A stretch of 64,000 nucleotides of DNA from Rhizobium album (GCF_003122325.1 NZ_QFBC01000009.1:166079-230078), one strand, 5' to 3'. Counted from the first letter of the stretch, positions 17,311 through 25,840 are shown. Numbers and translations: made by a program. Notes: generated from the sequence alone by a model not told the origin.

Positions 17311-19113
17311 ATGCTTGAAGAAAGCCCCGGCACAAAGATCGATACCGTGCTTTCAAAGCTTGGGAAGGCCTTGGAAAAAGGCGATATCGACGCCGTCGTG
17401 AACCTGTTTCAGGCCGATTGCTACTGGCGGGATCTGGTGACCTTCACCTGGAACCTGCGGACACTGGAGGGCCGCGACCAGATCCGGGATATGCTCACGC
17501 ATCAGCTGGCTGCGATCGCTCCCTCCGGTTTTCGCCAGGACGAAAAGGAGGTGGCGAGCGAAGACGACGGCGTTACCCAGGGCTGGTTCGAATTCGAAAC
17601 CGGAGCCGCCCGCGGTTACGGGCATATCCGCCTGAAGAACGGTCTGATCTGGACCCTTCTGACCACCATGTCGGAGCTGAAGGGACACGAGGAGCCGAAG
17701 GGACCGATGCGGCCGAAGGGCGTCCAGCACGGCCACGACAGGGCGCGCACCACCTGGTCGGAAAAGCGCGCGCAGGAGGCGGCCGAACTCGGCTACAAGA
17801 CACAGCCGGACGTGGTGATCATCGGCGGCGGCCAGGGCGGCATCGCGCTCGGTGCGCGTCTGCGCCAGCTTGGCGTGCCCACCATCATCATCGAGAAGAA
17901 CGATCGGCCGGGCGATAGCTGGCGCAAGCGCTACAAGTCCCTGTGCCTGCACGACCCGGTCTGGTACGACCACCTGCCCTATATTCCCTTCCCGGAAAAC
18001 TGGCCGATATTCTCGCCGAAGGACAAGATCGGCGACTGGCTGGAAATGTATACCAAGGTGATGGAGCTGAACTACTGGAACTCCACCACCTGCAAATCCG
18101 CCAGTTATGACGAAACGACCAAGGAGTGGACCGTCGTCGTCAATCGCAACGGTGAGGATGTCGTCCTGAAACCCAGGCAACTGGTGCTGGCGACTGGCAT
18201 GTCGGGCAAGGCGAACATCCCGGTCTTCAAGGGACAGGACGTTTTCAAGGGCGAACAGCAGCATTCGTCGCAACATCCGGGGCCGGACGCCTACAAGGGC
18301 AAGAAGGTCGTGGTGATCGGCTCCAACAATTCCGCCCACGATATCTGCGCGGCGTTGTGGGAAGCCGGTGCCGACGTCACCATGGTGCAGCGTTCCTCGA
18401 CTCATATCGTCCGGTCGGATTCGCTGATGGAGGTCACGCTTGGCGGGCTCTATTCGGAGCAGGCGGTGGCAGCCGGTATCACGACACGCAAGGCCGACCT
18501 GATCTTTGCCTCGATCCCCTACCGGATCTTGCCCGAGTTCCAGATCCCGCTCTATGAGACGATGAAGGAGAGGGATGCCGATTTTTACGCCGCGCTCGAG
18601 AAGGCCGGCTTCATGCATGACTGGGGCGTCGACGGGTCCGGCCTGTTCATGAAATACCTGCGCCGCGGCTCCGGCTATTATATCGACGTCGGTGCCTGCG
18701 ACCTGGTCATCGACGGCTCGATCAAGCTGAAATCGGGGACCGATGTCGATCAGCTGACGGAAACCGGCGTCAGGCTGCAGGACGGCACCGAGCTTCCCGC
18801 CGACCTCGTCGTTTATGCCACGGGCTATGGTTCGATGAACGGCTGGGCCGCCGACCTGATTTCGAGGGATGTTGCCGACAAGGTCGGCAAATGCTGGGGC
18901 CTCGGCTCCGATACCCCGAAGGACCCGGGCCCCTGGGAAGGCGAGCTCCGCAACATGTGGAAGCCGACGCAACAGGAAGCCTTGTGGTTCCACGGCGGCA
19001 ACCTGCATCAGTCTCGGCACTACTCGCTGTATCTCGCCTTGCAACTGAAGGCGCGGCAGGCGGGGCTGGAAACGCCCGTTTACGGCCTGCAGGAACGGCA
19101 CCACCTTTCCTGA
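17311..19113 (+). CDS. NTF2/SnoaL-like domain fused to class B flavin monooxygenase
   Basis: A 600-residue protein. Residues 1-125 look like an NTF2/SnoaL-type cone fold (ALEKGDIDAVVNLF, LEGRDQIRDML). From about 168 there is an FAD Rossmann motif, IIGGGQGGIALG, and from about 330 an NADPH motif VVVIGSNNSAHDICAAL. Between them FKGEQQHSSQHP fits the FMO/Baeyer-Villiger fingerprint FxGxxxHxxx(Y/F)(K/P), with His in place of Tyr. Class B monooxygenases insert oxygen next to a ketone or onto N/S. The gene is 271 bases after the VOC gene, has GGAGGAG before the ATG and no own regulator. It may oxidise a ketone in the pathway. Confidence 0.82.
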   Translation: MLEESPGTKIDTVLSKLGKALEKGDIDAVVNLFQADCYWRDLVTFTWNLRTLEGRDQIRDMLTHQLAAIAPSGFRQDEKEVASEDDGVTQGWFEFETGAARGYGHIRLKNGLIWTLLTTMSELKGHEEPKGPMRPKGVQHGHDRARTTWSEKRAQEAAELGYKTQPDVVIIGGGQGGIALGARLRQLGVPTIIIEKNDRPGDSWRKRYKSLCLHDPVWYDHLPYIPFPENWPIFSPKDKIGDWLEMYTKVMELNYWNSTTCKSASYDETTKEWTVVVNRNGEDVVLKPRQLVLATGMSGKANIPVFKGQDVFKGEQQHSSQHPGPDAYKGKKVVVIGSNNSAHDICAALWEAGADVTMVQRSSTHIVRSDSLMEVTLGGLYSEQAVAAGITTRKADLIFASIPYRILPEFQIPLYETMKERDADFYAALEKAGFMHDWGVDGSGLFMKYLRRGSGYYIDVGACDLVIDGSIKLKSGTDVDQLTETGVRLQDGTELPADLVVYATGYGSMNGWAADLISRDVADKVGKCWGLGSDTPKDPGPWEGELRNMWKPTQQEALWFHGGNLHQSRHYSLYLALQLKARQAGLETPVYGLQERHHLS

Positions 19114-19185
19114 TCGAGGCGCCGACGCAACCGCCCGCCGGGAATGGCGGGCGGATAGCCGCAAGACGGCGGATGTCACTTGCGA

Positions 19186-19238
19186 TAAGTTTGCTCCATA
19201 ATATAAAGAAATATCTATATAATATATTTGAGGCTGCC
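19186..19238 (+). promoter_or_regulatory. AT-rich leader and SD of MFS transporter
   Basis: A sharp A+T island (ATAATATAAAGAAAT, TATATAATATATTTG) interrupts the GC-rich sequence between the monooxygenase and MFS genes. TATAAT-like hexamers are present, and TTGAGG ends five bases before the TTG at 19239, giving a ribosome site. This suggests a separate promoter for the MFS gene. Confidence 0.45.
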
Positions 19239-20420
19239 TTGCCTTTACCCCTGTTTGCGCTGTTTCTGGCAGCCTTCGCATTCGGCACCACGGAATTCGT
19301 CATTGCCGGGATTCTCCCCGATGTGGCGACAGGGCTTGGCGTGTCGATCCCTTTCGCCGGTTACCTGGTGTCCGGTTATGCGTTGGGCATTGCGGTTGGA
19401 GGACCGCTTTTGACCATGGCGACCCGGCGGATCTCGCGCCGTTCGATTCTCGTCGCGCTGACGATCGCCTTCTGCCTGGGGCAGGTCGCCTGCGCGATGG
19501 CGCCGAACTTTGCCGCCATGCTGCTTTTCCGCATCGGCACCTCCATCGCCCATGGCGCCTATTTCGGCATCGCGATGGTGGTTGCGGTCAGCCTGGTGCC
19601 GAATTCGGCGCGGGGGCGGGCGGTTGCCCTGGTGCTGGCGGGACTGACGGTTTCGAACATCATCGGCGTGCCGGCCGGCGCGGCGATCGGTGGGATCTGG
19701 GGATGGCGGGCGACATTCTGGGCGATGACGTTGATCGGCGTGATGGCCTTGGTCGCCATCTGGTTGCTGATCCCGCAAACGAAGCTGGAGCGCCGCGAGG
19801 AGCATCATCTGGGCCGCGAAGTGCGCGTTCTCGGCCGCCAGCAGGTCTGGACATCGCTGATCATCATGCTCGCTTTGATGATGGGCCAGATGGTGCCGTT
19901 CACCTACATCACGCCGCTGCTGCAGGAGGTGACCGGCCTCGACGCCATGGTCGTTCCGTGGGTGCTGCTGCTCAACGGCGTCGGCGCGACGCTCGGTGTC
20001 TTCATCGGCGGACGGCTGGCGGACTGGAAGCTGATGCCGTCGCTGATTGCGCTGCTCGCCGTCCAGGCGGGGATGCTCGTCGTCCTTTATCTGGTCAGCC
20101 CCTATGCCGTGCCGATGACGGTCGCGATCTTCATCTGGGGCGCGCTCAATTTTGCGATCGGCACTCCGGTGCAGGCCCGTATCCTGACCTGGACCGCCGA
20201 TGCTCCGGGCCTGGCGTCGTCGCTCATCCCTTCGGGCTTCAATGTCGGCATCGCCATTGCGGCAGTCGTCGGCGCCGCCTTGCTCGATGGCGGATACGGA
20301 TATCGCAGCCTGCCGGTGATCGGCGCTGTCACGCTCGCCCTCGGCTGCCTCGTCGCTCTTCTGTCTGCCTTGCAGGAGAAACGCAGCGGCATCGCTCCGC
20401 CGGTTCCGGCGTCGGCCTGA
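19239..20420 (+). CDS. MFS transporter, AraJ/YdhP-like drug or sugar exporter
   Basis: A 393-residue, twelve-helix major facilitator protein. The opening FALFLAAFAFGTTEFVIAGILP is the hallmark of the AraJ/YdhP/PbuE-type efflux family (DHA1), with the loop 2-3 and helix 4-5 family motifs visible. I choose the TTG at 19239 because the family starts right before this first helix and a GAGG sits five bases upstream; the ATG at 19173 would add 22 residues rich in K, Y and N translated from the A+T island. It is the last plus-strand gene of the block and may export an excess or toxic pathway intermediate (inference). Confidence 0.78.
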   Translation: MPLPLFALFLAAFAFGTTEFVIAGILPDVATGLGVSIPFAGYLVSGYALGIAVGGPLLTMATRRISRRSILVALTIAFCLGQVACAMAPNFAAMLLFRIGTSIAHGAYFGIAMVVAVSLVPNSARGRAVALVLAGLTVSNIIGVPAGAAIGGIWGWRATFWAMTLIGVMALVAIWLLIPQTKLERREEHHLGREVRVLGRQQVWTSLIIMLALMMGQMVPFTYITPLLQEVTGLDAMVVPWVLLLNGVGATLGVFIGGRLADWKLMPSLIALLAVQAGMLVVLYLVSPYAVPMTVAIFIWGALNFAIGTPVQARILTWTADAPGLASSLIPSGFNVGIAIAAVVGAALLDGGYGYRSLPVIGAVTLALGCLVALLSALQEKRSGIAPPVPASA

Positions 20421-20496
20421 AAAATGCGCTCGCGCCAGCCGAAGCAAACGCGAGCACGGAATTAATCTGCGGCCGAAATCCGCGCCGCAGAGATGA

Positions 20497-21282
20497 TCAC
20501 GACATGATCAGGCCGCCATCGACATTGATGGTCTGGCCGGTAATGTAGGCGGCATCGGCCGAGGCGAGGAAGGCGACGAGGGCACCGACCTCGGCGGGCG
20601 TGCCGGCCCGGCCCATCGGAATGCCTTCGACCCATTCGGCCATCAGTTCGCCCGGACCGTATTCGCCGAGCATCTTGCCCCAGACGCGGTCGTTGTAGTC
20701 CCACATTTCGGTGTGGATGATGCCGGGGCAAATGGCGTTGGCGGTAATGCCTTCGCGGGCGAGTTCCTTCGCCAGGCTCTGGGTCAGGCCGACGACGCCG
20801 AATTTCGAGGCGGCGTAATGCGGCGTATAGATGAAGCCCTGGCGCGCCTGGCCGGAGGCAGTGTTGACGAGCCGGCCCTTCGTGCCGCTGGCGCGGAAGC
20901 GGCGGATCGCCTCCTGGCAGCAGAGGAACACACCCTTGGTGTTGACGTCGAGGTTGAGATCCCATTCGCGCTCGGTGAGGTCCTCGACCTTGGCGATGGT
21001 GATGACGCCGGCATTCTGCACCGAGACGGAAAGGGTGCCGAGCTTCGCCTCGGCTTCGCCGTAGGCTTCGCGGATGGCTTGCGCATCGGTGACGTCGAGG
21101 GCAAAGCCGATCACCTCGGCCCCGGTTTCCTCAGCCAGCGCTTCGGCGGCAGCATCGGTGTCCTTTTCGATCGCGGCGATGGCGACCTTTGCACCTTCTT
21201 CCGCAAAGCGCTTGGCGATGCCGCGCCCGATGCCCTTGTTGCCTCCGGTGACGAATACTGTCTGGCCTGCGAAACGTTTCAT
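20497..21282 (-). CDS. SDR-family NAD(P) oxidoreductase (polyol/sugar dehydrogenase type)
   Basis: A 261-residue classical short-chain dehydrogenase with cofactor motif VTGGNKGIGRG, NAG at the end of beta 4, catalytic Ser in NTASGQARQG, and Tyr-Lys in YAASK. The ending YITGQTINVDGGL is typical. It lies downstream of the SorC regulator gene (50-base gap) in an operon that also encodes a kinase and a split transketolase, so oxidation of a sugar alcohol to a ketose is likely. Exact polyol unknown. Confidence 0.85.
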   Translation of the reverse strand: MKRFAGQTVFVTGGNKGIGRGIAKRFAEEGAKVAIAAIEKDTDAAAEALAEETGAEVIGFALDVTDAQAIREAYGEAEAKLGTLSVSVQNAGVITIAKVEDLTEREWDLNLDVNTKGVFLCCQEAIRRFRASGTKGRLVNTASGQARQGFIYTPHYAASKFGVVGLTQSLAKELAREGITANAICPGIIHTEMWDYNDRVWGKMLGEYGPGELMAEWVEGIPMGRAGTPAEVGALVAFLASADAAYITGQTINVDGGLIMS

Positions 21283-21332
21283 GGTCTTTTCTCCATAATG
21301 CGCAGGCCGGCCGAAGACTGATCCCGTCTGGA

Positions 21333-22283
21333 TCAGGCGGTCAACCGGGCTGCAGTGAATTTGTCGGTGACAAGCACATCGATGACGCCCAGTTTCAGGG
21401 CGCCGGCGATGGCCTGGGTTTTGGATTCGCCGCCGGCCAAGGCCATGACGCGGTCGGTCTTGCGAAGCTGTTCCAGCGACAGGCCGATGACCCGGTCGTT
21501 GAGCGGGGTTTCGACGGGCTTGCCGTCCTTGTCGTAGAAGCGGTAGGAAATCTCGCCGACGGCACCGGCCTCATGCAGCATCGCCATTTCCTGGCGGGAA
21601 AAGACGTTGCCGGAGCGCGCCAGCAGTTCGGACGGCTCGACGGCGCCGATGCCGACGATCGCCAGGCTGAGACGACCGAAAAGATCCATGGTTTCGCGCA
21701 CGACCGGGTCGGCAAGCATCACGAGCTTGGCTTCGCGCGACGAGGTGATGCCCTGCACGAGCAGAAGCCGTGGCTCGCCGCCGGTGAGTTTCGCCAGACG
21801 GGCGGTCAGCTGCGTCGCATGGGTCTGGACCGAGGCATCGCCCATGCCGCCGAGGATCTGGACGATATATTTGGCCTTGGCGTTCTTCAGCGGATGGATG
21901 TTGTCGACCATGCGCAGGATCGTCTGGCTCCAGCTGGAAACGCCGATGATCTCGTCCTGCTGCAGCGTGACTTCCAGAAAATGAGCCGCAGCCTCGCCGA
22001 TGCGCGCCATGATCGCCCCGTCGCGATCCTCGGAACAGTCGATGACGATGGCTTCGGTCAGCTTGTAGCGCTCACGCAATGCCGTTTCGAGTTCGGCAAA
22101 CGTGCCCGGCGGGGGGATGACCGTGGTGCGGACGATGTCTTCCTGCTCTGCCCGTTTCAGCATGCGCGAGACGGTTGCCTGCGACATATGCATGATCTCG
22201 GCGATCTCCGCCTGCCGCTTGCGCTCGACGTGGTACATCTGAGCGATGCGGGCGATCAGTCGCATTTCGTTGACCCGTCCCAT
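21333..22283 (-). CDS. SorC/DeoR-type sugar-binding transcriptional regulator
   Basis: A 316-residue SorC-family regulator: N-terminal HTH (RKRQAEIAEIMHMSQATVSRML) followed by a phosphosugar-binding domain with IGVSSWSQTI, IVQILGGMGDASVQ and a C-terminal ALAGGESKTQAI segment. Members sense a phosphorylated sugar made by the operon kinase. The ATG at 22283 has GGAGAAG seven bases upstream; a longer frame from GTG 22313 would begin inside a 16-base palindrome and overlap the kinase gene, so I prefer 22283. It sits inside the operon it probably controls, between kinase and SDR. Confidence 0.86.
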   Translation of the reverse strand: MGRVNEMRLIARIAQMYHVERKRQAEIAEIMHMSQATVSRMLKRAEQEDIVRTTVIPPPGTFAELETALRERYKLTEAIVIDCSEDRDGAIMARIGEAAAHFLEVTLQQDEIIGVSSWSQTILRMVDNIHPLKNAKAKYIVQILGGMGDASVQTHATQLTARLAKLTGGEPRLLLVQGITSSREAKLVMLADPVVRETMDLFGRLSLAIVGIGAVEPSELLARSGNVFSRQEMAMLHEAGAVGEISYRFYDKDGKPVETPLNDRVIGLSLEQLRKTDRVMALAGGESKTQAIAGALKLGVIDVLVTDKFTAARLTA

Positions 22284-22297
22284 AGGCTTCTCCAGCT

Positions 22298-22313
22298 GTG
22301 AATTTTTATTCAC
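22298..22313. promoter_or_regulatory. Perfect palindrome GTGAAT-TTTT-ATTCAC at kinase/regulator junction
   Basis: A perfect 6+4+6 inverted repeat covering the stop codon of the kinase gene, 15 bases upstream of the regulator start. It may be a SorC-type operator giving autoregulation, or an mRNA hairpin. A similar GTGAATAAAT half lies at 25642-25651 upstream of the first gene of the operon. Confidence 0.5.
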
Positions 22314-23775
22314 TCATAGAGGAAGGGCCGGGAACGGTCGAGCGGTAGATTGCGTCCTGCCAGACCAGAAGCCTGTCCTTGGCATCGCAGGGGCGGGGCG
22401 TGATCAGATTGCCGGCGCGCGGCAGGGCGGCGATGGCGGCGAGATCCGGCCAGACGCCGAGTGTAAGGCCGGCGAGGTAGGCCGCGCCGAGCGCCGAGGC
22501 TTCCGGCGCGTCGCACTGGGTGAGGCCGTGGTTCAGCGTATCGGCAACACATTGCATCAGGAAGGTGTTCCTGCTCGGGCCACCATCGGCATAGAGGCGG
22601 CCGAGCGGCGTCGGCGATTGCGCCGACATCGCCTTGAAGACGTCGTGGACTTGGAAGGCCATGGAATCGGTCACGGCCCGGGCCATCTGCGCGCGGGTGG
22701 TATTGAAGGTGATGCCGGCAAACAGCGCCCGGGCATCGGAATGCCAATAGGGTGCGCCAAGCCCGACGAAGGCCGGCACGAAGCCGGGCGTGCCGGGTTC
22801 CGCGGTGGCGGCGAGGTCGGTCAGGGCCTGCACGTCGGGAAGACCCAGCATATCCGCCATCCACGGCAGGGCCGCGGCCGAAACCAGGATATTGCCCTCG
22901 AAGGCATAGGTGGGCCGGCCGCCGATCGACCAGGCGATGGTCGTGGTGATGCCATGCTCGGGAGCGATGAAGCTCGGCAGCGTCGTCATGATCGACGAGC
23001 CGGTGCCGAAGGTGACCTTGCCGTCGCCGGGTTCGAAGGCGCCGTGGCCGAAGAGGGCGGCATGGCTGTCGCCGATGGCGGATGCGATCGGGATGCCGTC
23101 CTTCAGGCCGGCCACGCCCTTGGTCACGCCGAAGCGGGCGGCGCTGTCGCGCACTTCGGGAAGGGCGGATTTCGGAACGCCGAAGAGCGCGCAGAGTTCG
23201 TCGCTCCAGACCTGGCGGTTGAGATCGTAAAGCTGGCTGCGGGCGGCGTTGGCGGCATCGCAGGCGTGGACAGTGCCGCCGGTAAAGCAATGGATCAGCC
23301 AGGCATCGATGGTGCCGAGGCGGACATTGCGGCCGGGCGGAACGCGATCCAGCAGCCACTTCATCTTCGGGCCGGGGAACATCGGGTCGATCGGCAGGCC
23401 GGTGAGCGCCTGCACGCGCGGCGCGTGGCCGGCGGCGATCAGGTCGGCGCAGGCGGGCGCGCTGCGGCGGCATTGCCAGCTGACCACGGGACCAAGCGGT
23501 TTGCCGGTCTCCGCGTCCCAGAGGGTGACGGATTCGCGCTGGTTGGAAATGGCGATGCCGAGGATGTCGACGGCGGGGCCGGCCTCGAGGCAGGCGGCGA
23601 TTGCCTCCTGCACCGATTGCCACAGGCGCACCGGGCTCTGCTCGACCCAGCCGGGCTGCGGATGCTCGATGCCGACGGGCGAGGCGCCGCGCGACAGGAT
23701 CTCGCCGGTCGTGGAGACGAGCACGGCCTTGGAGTTCGTGGTGCCCTGGTCGATGGCAAGGATGGCGGTCGTCAT
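22306..23775 (-). CDS. FGGY-family carbohydrate kinase of split-transketolase operon
   Basis: A 489-residue FGGY kinase with AIDQGTTNSKAVLV, PGWVEQSP, ISNQRESVTLWD (a glycerol-kinase-like NQRE segment), catalytic GDSHAALFG, FGTGSSIMT and the C-terminal ADGGPSRNTFLMQ. The mixture of glycerol-kinase-like and xylulokinase-like motifs is seen in uncharacterised rhizobial members; pentulose, tetrulose or branched ketose are possible substrates. It follows the transketolase C-half gene and precedes the SorC regulator. It should make the ketose phosphate that transketolase splits. Confidence 0.85.
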   Translation of the reverse strand: MTTAILAIDQGTTNSKAVLVSTTGEILSRGASPVGIEHPQPGWVEQSPVRLWQSVQEAIAACLEAGPAVDILGIAISNQRESVTLWDAETGKPLGPVVSWQCRRSAPACADLIAAGHAPRVQALTGLPIDPMFPGPKMKWLLDRVPPGRNVRLGTIDAWLIHCFTGGTVHACDAANAARSQLYDLNRQVWSDELCALFGVPKSALPEVRDSAARFGVTKGVAGLKDGIPIASAIGDSHAALFGHGAFEPGDGKVTFGTGSSIMTTLPSFIAPEHGITTTIAWSIGGRPTYAFEGNILVSAAALPWMADMLGLPDVQALTDLAATAEPGTPGFVPAFVGLGAPYWHSDARALFAGITFNTTRAQMARAVTDSMAFQVHDVFKAMSAQSPTPLGRLYADGGPSRNTFLMQCVADTLNHGLTQCDAPEASALGAAYLAGLTLGVWPDLAAIAALPRAGNLITPRPCDAKDRLLVWQDAIYRSTVPGPSSMSE

Positions 23776-23854
23776 GGCGGCTCCGGCAAGCAGGAATTTT
23801 TGAGCGCGGCGAAAGGGAGGGGTTGCCGCGCCCAGCAGGAATTCAGACGCAAGC

Positions 23855-24820
23855 TTATGCGCGAGACTTCCGTGCGATCAAAGTGATAGCCGCTTCGGCG
23901 ATGGCGGCGGGAGACATGCCGAACTCGTCCAGCAGGAACTCCGCCGAGCCGGTCGGCGCGAAGATGCCGGGTACGCCGAGGATCTTCATCGGCACCGGCG
24001 CTTCCGACACCACGAATTCCGCAACCGCCGAGCCGAGGCCGCCGATGACGGAATGCTCTTCCGCCGTCAGGATGGCGCCGGTGTCGCGGGCAGCAGCGAC
24101 GACCGCATCGACATCGATGGGACGAACCGAGGCCATGTTGAGCACGCGCGCCTCGATGCCCTGTTCGGCGAGGATATCGGCAGCTTTCATCATGCGGTGA
24201 GTCAGCGTACCGTTGGCAAGCAGAGTGACGGCGTCACCATCGCGCAGCAGGTTGGCCTTGCCGAGCTCGAATTTGTGGCCCGCTGGCAGCAGGTCGGGAA
24301 CGCCGACGCGCGAAAGCCGCAGGAACACCGGACCGTCATACTGCGCCGCCCATTCGACGGCCGCAGCCGTCTCGATGGAATCGCAGGGGGCGACGACAGG
24401 CAGGTTCGGCAGGACGCGGGTCCAGGCGAAATCCTCGATGGAATGGTGCGTCGGGCCGAGTTCGCCATAGGCCATGCCGGAGGAAATGCCGATCAGCTTC
24501 ACATTGGCGTTGGAATAGGCGATGTCGGCCTTGATCTGTTCCAGCGAACGACCGGTCAGAAAGCAGGCGGCGCCGCAGACGAAGGGCAGGAGGCCGCCAT
24601 TGGCGAGGCCGGCGCCGACGCCCACCATGTTCTGTTCGGCAATGCCGACATTGACCAGGCGCTCGGGCCACCTCGACTTGAAGCCGCCGAGCTTGGAGGA
24701 GCCGACCGAGTCGTTGCACACGGCCACGATCTTGGAATTCTCCGCGCCGAGGCGTTCGAGAACGGCAACGAAGGCGTCGCGGCAGTCGTGCAGCTTGGGA
24801 GAAGTCACAACGTCTTTCAT
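23855..24820 (-). CDS. Transketolase C-terminal subunit (split)
   Basis: A 321-residue protein equal to the pyrimidine-binding and C-terminal domains of transketolase: CNDSVGSSKLGGF, NVGIAEQNMVGVGAGLA (with the Glu that activates ThDP), GPTHHSIEDFAWTRVLPN, and GAILTAEEHSVIGGLGSAV. The ATG at 24820 overlaps the stop of the N-terminal subunit gene (TGATG), so the two are translationally coupled. Both halves are needed for one ThDP site. Split transketolases are known in several ketose-cleavage routes, for instance apulose-4-phosphate transketolase. Confidence 0.88.
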   Translation of the reverse strand: MKDVVTSPKLHDCRDAFVAVLERLGAENSKIVAVCNDSVGSSKLGGFKSRWPERLVNVGIAEQNMVGVGAGLANGGLLPFVCGAACFLTGRSLEQIKADIAYSNANVKLIGISSGMAYGELGPTHHSIEDFAWTRVLPNLPVVAPCDSIETAAAVEWAAQYDGPVFLRLSRVGVPDLLPAGHKFELGKANLLRDGDAVTLLANGTLTHRMMKAADILAEQGIEARVLNMASVRPIDVDAVVAAARDTGAILTAEEHSVIGGLGSAVAEFVVSEAPVPMKILGVPGIFAPTGSAEFLLDEFGMSPAAIAEAAITLIARKSRA

Positions 24821-25629
24821 CACAGGGCCTCCGACAGTTCAGCTACGGCAATCTTGTATTGTTCGGCGTTGGGCACCTTGTGATGCCAGTCGACCGTGTC
24901 CTGCATGAAGGAAATGCCGTGGCCCTTGTTGGTATGGGCGACGATGCAGTGCGGGCGGTTGCCGCGCTTTTCCAGCGCCGGGACGATTTCGTCCATCGAA
25001 TTGCCGTTGATCTCCGTCACGTCCCAGCCGAAAGCGCTAAGTTTGGCGGGGAAGGGAGCGAGATTGTTGGTGTCCTTCAGCGACGCGCCCTGCTGGAACC
25101 GGTTGTGGTCGATGATCAGCGTCAGGTTGTCGAGGCCGAATTGCGCGGCCGAGGCGATCGCCTCCCAGTTCGAACCTTCCTGCATCTCGCCGTCGCCGGT
25201 CATGACATAGGTATGGTATTTCGCGCCGGTCAGTTTCGCGGCTTTCGCCATGCCCACCGCGACCGGAAGACCGTGGCCGAGCGGGCCGGTGTTTGTCTCG
25301 ACGCCTGGAACCTTGTTGCAGTTCGGATGACCGTTCAGGCGCGAATGCGGCTTCAGGAAGGTGCTGATCTCATCCTCGGGAATGAAACCGCGCTTCGCCA
25401 GCGTCACATAAAGCGCCAGGGCAACGTGACCCTTCGACAGCACGAAGCGGTCGCGCTCCGGGTTCTTCGGCTGATCGGGCCAGATGCGCAACACCCGGAA
25501 ATAAAGCGCCGTCAAAATGTCGATGGCTGACATTTCCCCGCCGATATGGCCGGCGCCGGCTTCGAAAACCGTTTGCAGATCGCGAAGGCGGATCTGTCGA
25601 GCGATGCGGTCGAGATCGTTCGGCTGCAT
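24820..25629 (-). CDS. Transketolase N-terminal subunit (split)
   Basis: A 269-residue protein equal to the N-terminal ThDP-diphosphate-binding domain of transketolase. Features are HIGGEMSAIDILTALYF, FVLSKGHVALALY, GPLGHGLPVAVGMA and the ThDP motif GDGEMQEGSNWEA with the closing Asn. The start at 25629 has GAGGA six bases upstream; a longer frame to 25665 would run into the operator-like repeat. First gene of the minus-strand operon. With its partner it transfers a two-carbon unit from a ketose phosphate to an aldose acceptor. Confidence 0.88.
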   Translation of the reverse strand: MQPNDLDRIARQIRLRDLQTVFEAGAGHIGGEMSAIDILTALYFRVLRIWPDQPKNPERDRFVLSKGHVALALYVTLAKRGFIPEDEISTFLKPHSRLNGHPNCNKVPGVETNTGPLGHGLPVAVGMAKAAKLTGAKYHTYVMTGDGEMQEGSNWEAIASAAQFGLDNLTLIIDHNRFQQGASLKDTNNLAPFPAKLSAFGWDVTEINGNSMDEIVPALEKRGNRPHCIVAHTNKGHGISFMQDTVDWHHKVPNAEQYKIAVAELSEAL

Positions 25630-25647
25630 GGAATCCTCGTTGTGAAT

Positions 25648-25671
25648 AAATATACAGTTGCACATATATTT
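25648..25671. promoter_or_regulatory. Inverted repeat AAATATA-N10-TATATTT, candidate operator
   Basis: A perfect 7-base inverted repeat with a 10-base spacer, placed just upstream of the transketolase N-half gene and across the likely -10 of its promoter (minus-strand TTGACT at 25688-25693, then 17-18 bases to AATATAT). A good candidate binding site for the SorC regulator. Confidence 0.45.
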
Positions 25672-25738
25672 GCACGACTGCGATCCAAGTCAAGCGAAAT
25701 TGGCGGCATTGGATCAAATATTAAGAATGCGTGCACTA

Positions 25739-25767
25739 TTGACAGGTCGTGAAATGCCGGTTACGAA
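25739..25767 (+). promoter_or_regulatory. Candidate promoter of RbsC/B/A-type transporter operon
   Basis: A perfect TTGACA at 25739-25744, then 17 bases to the weak -10 TACGAA at 25762-25767, lies 74 bases before the permease start. It is back to back with the minus-strand promoter, which suits common control by one regulator. Confidence 0.4.
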
Positions 25768-25840
25768 TTTACACACATTACTGAATAATTATGCAAGACG
25801 CCGAAGCGAGGCGCTTGCTGGTTCGGGAGGAGGAGCGCTG

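Noticed and set aside
1586..20420. Idea that the first cluster is a sulfoquinovose (sulfo-transaldolase) pathway
   Set aside because: There is no sulfosugar isomerase, sulfolactaldehyde dehydrogenase or sulfoquinovosidase, and E1-E2-E3 genes are not part of those routes as described.
25658..25840. Upstream extension of the RbsC-like permease gene
   Set aside because: It would translate through two promoter-like regions and an inverted repeat; the ATG at 25841 has a strong ribosome site and the right family start.
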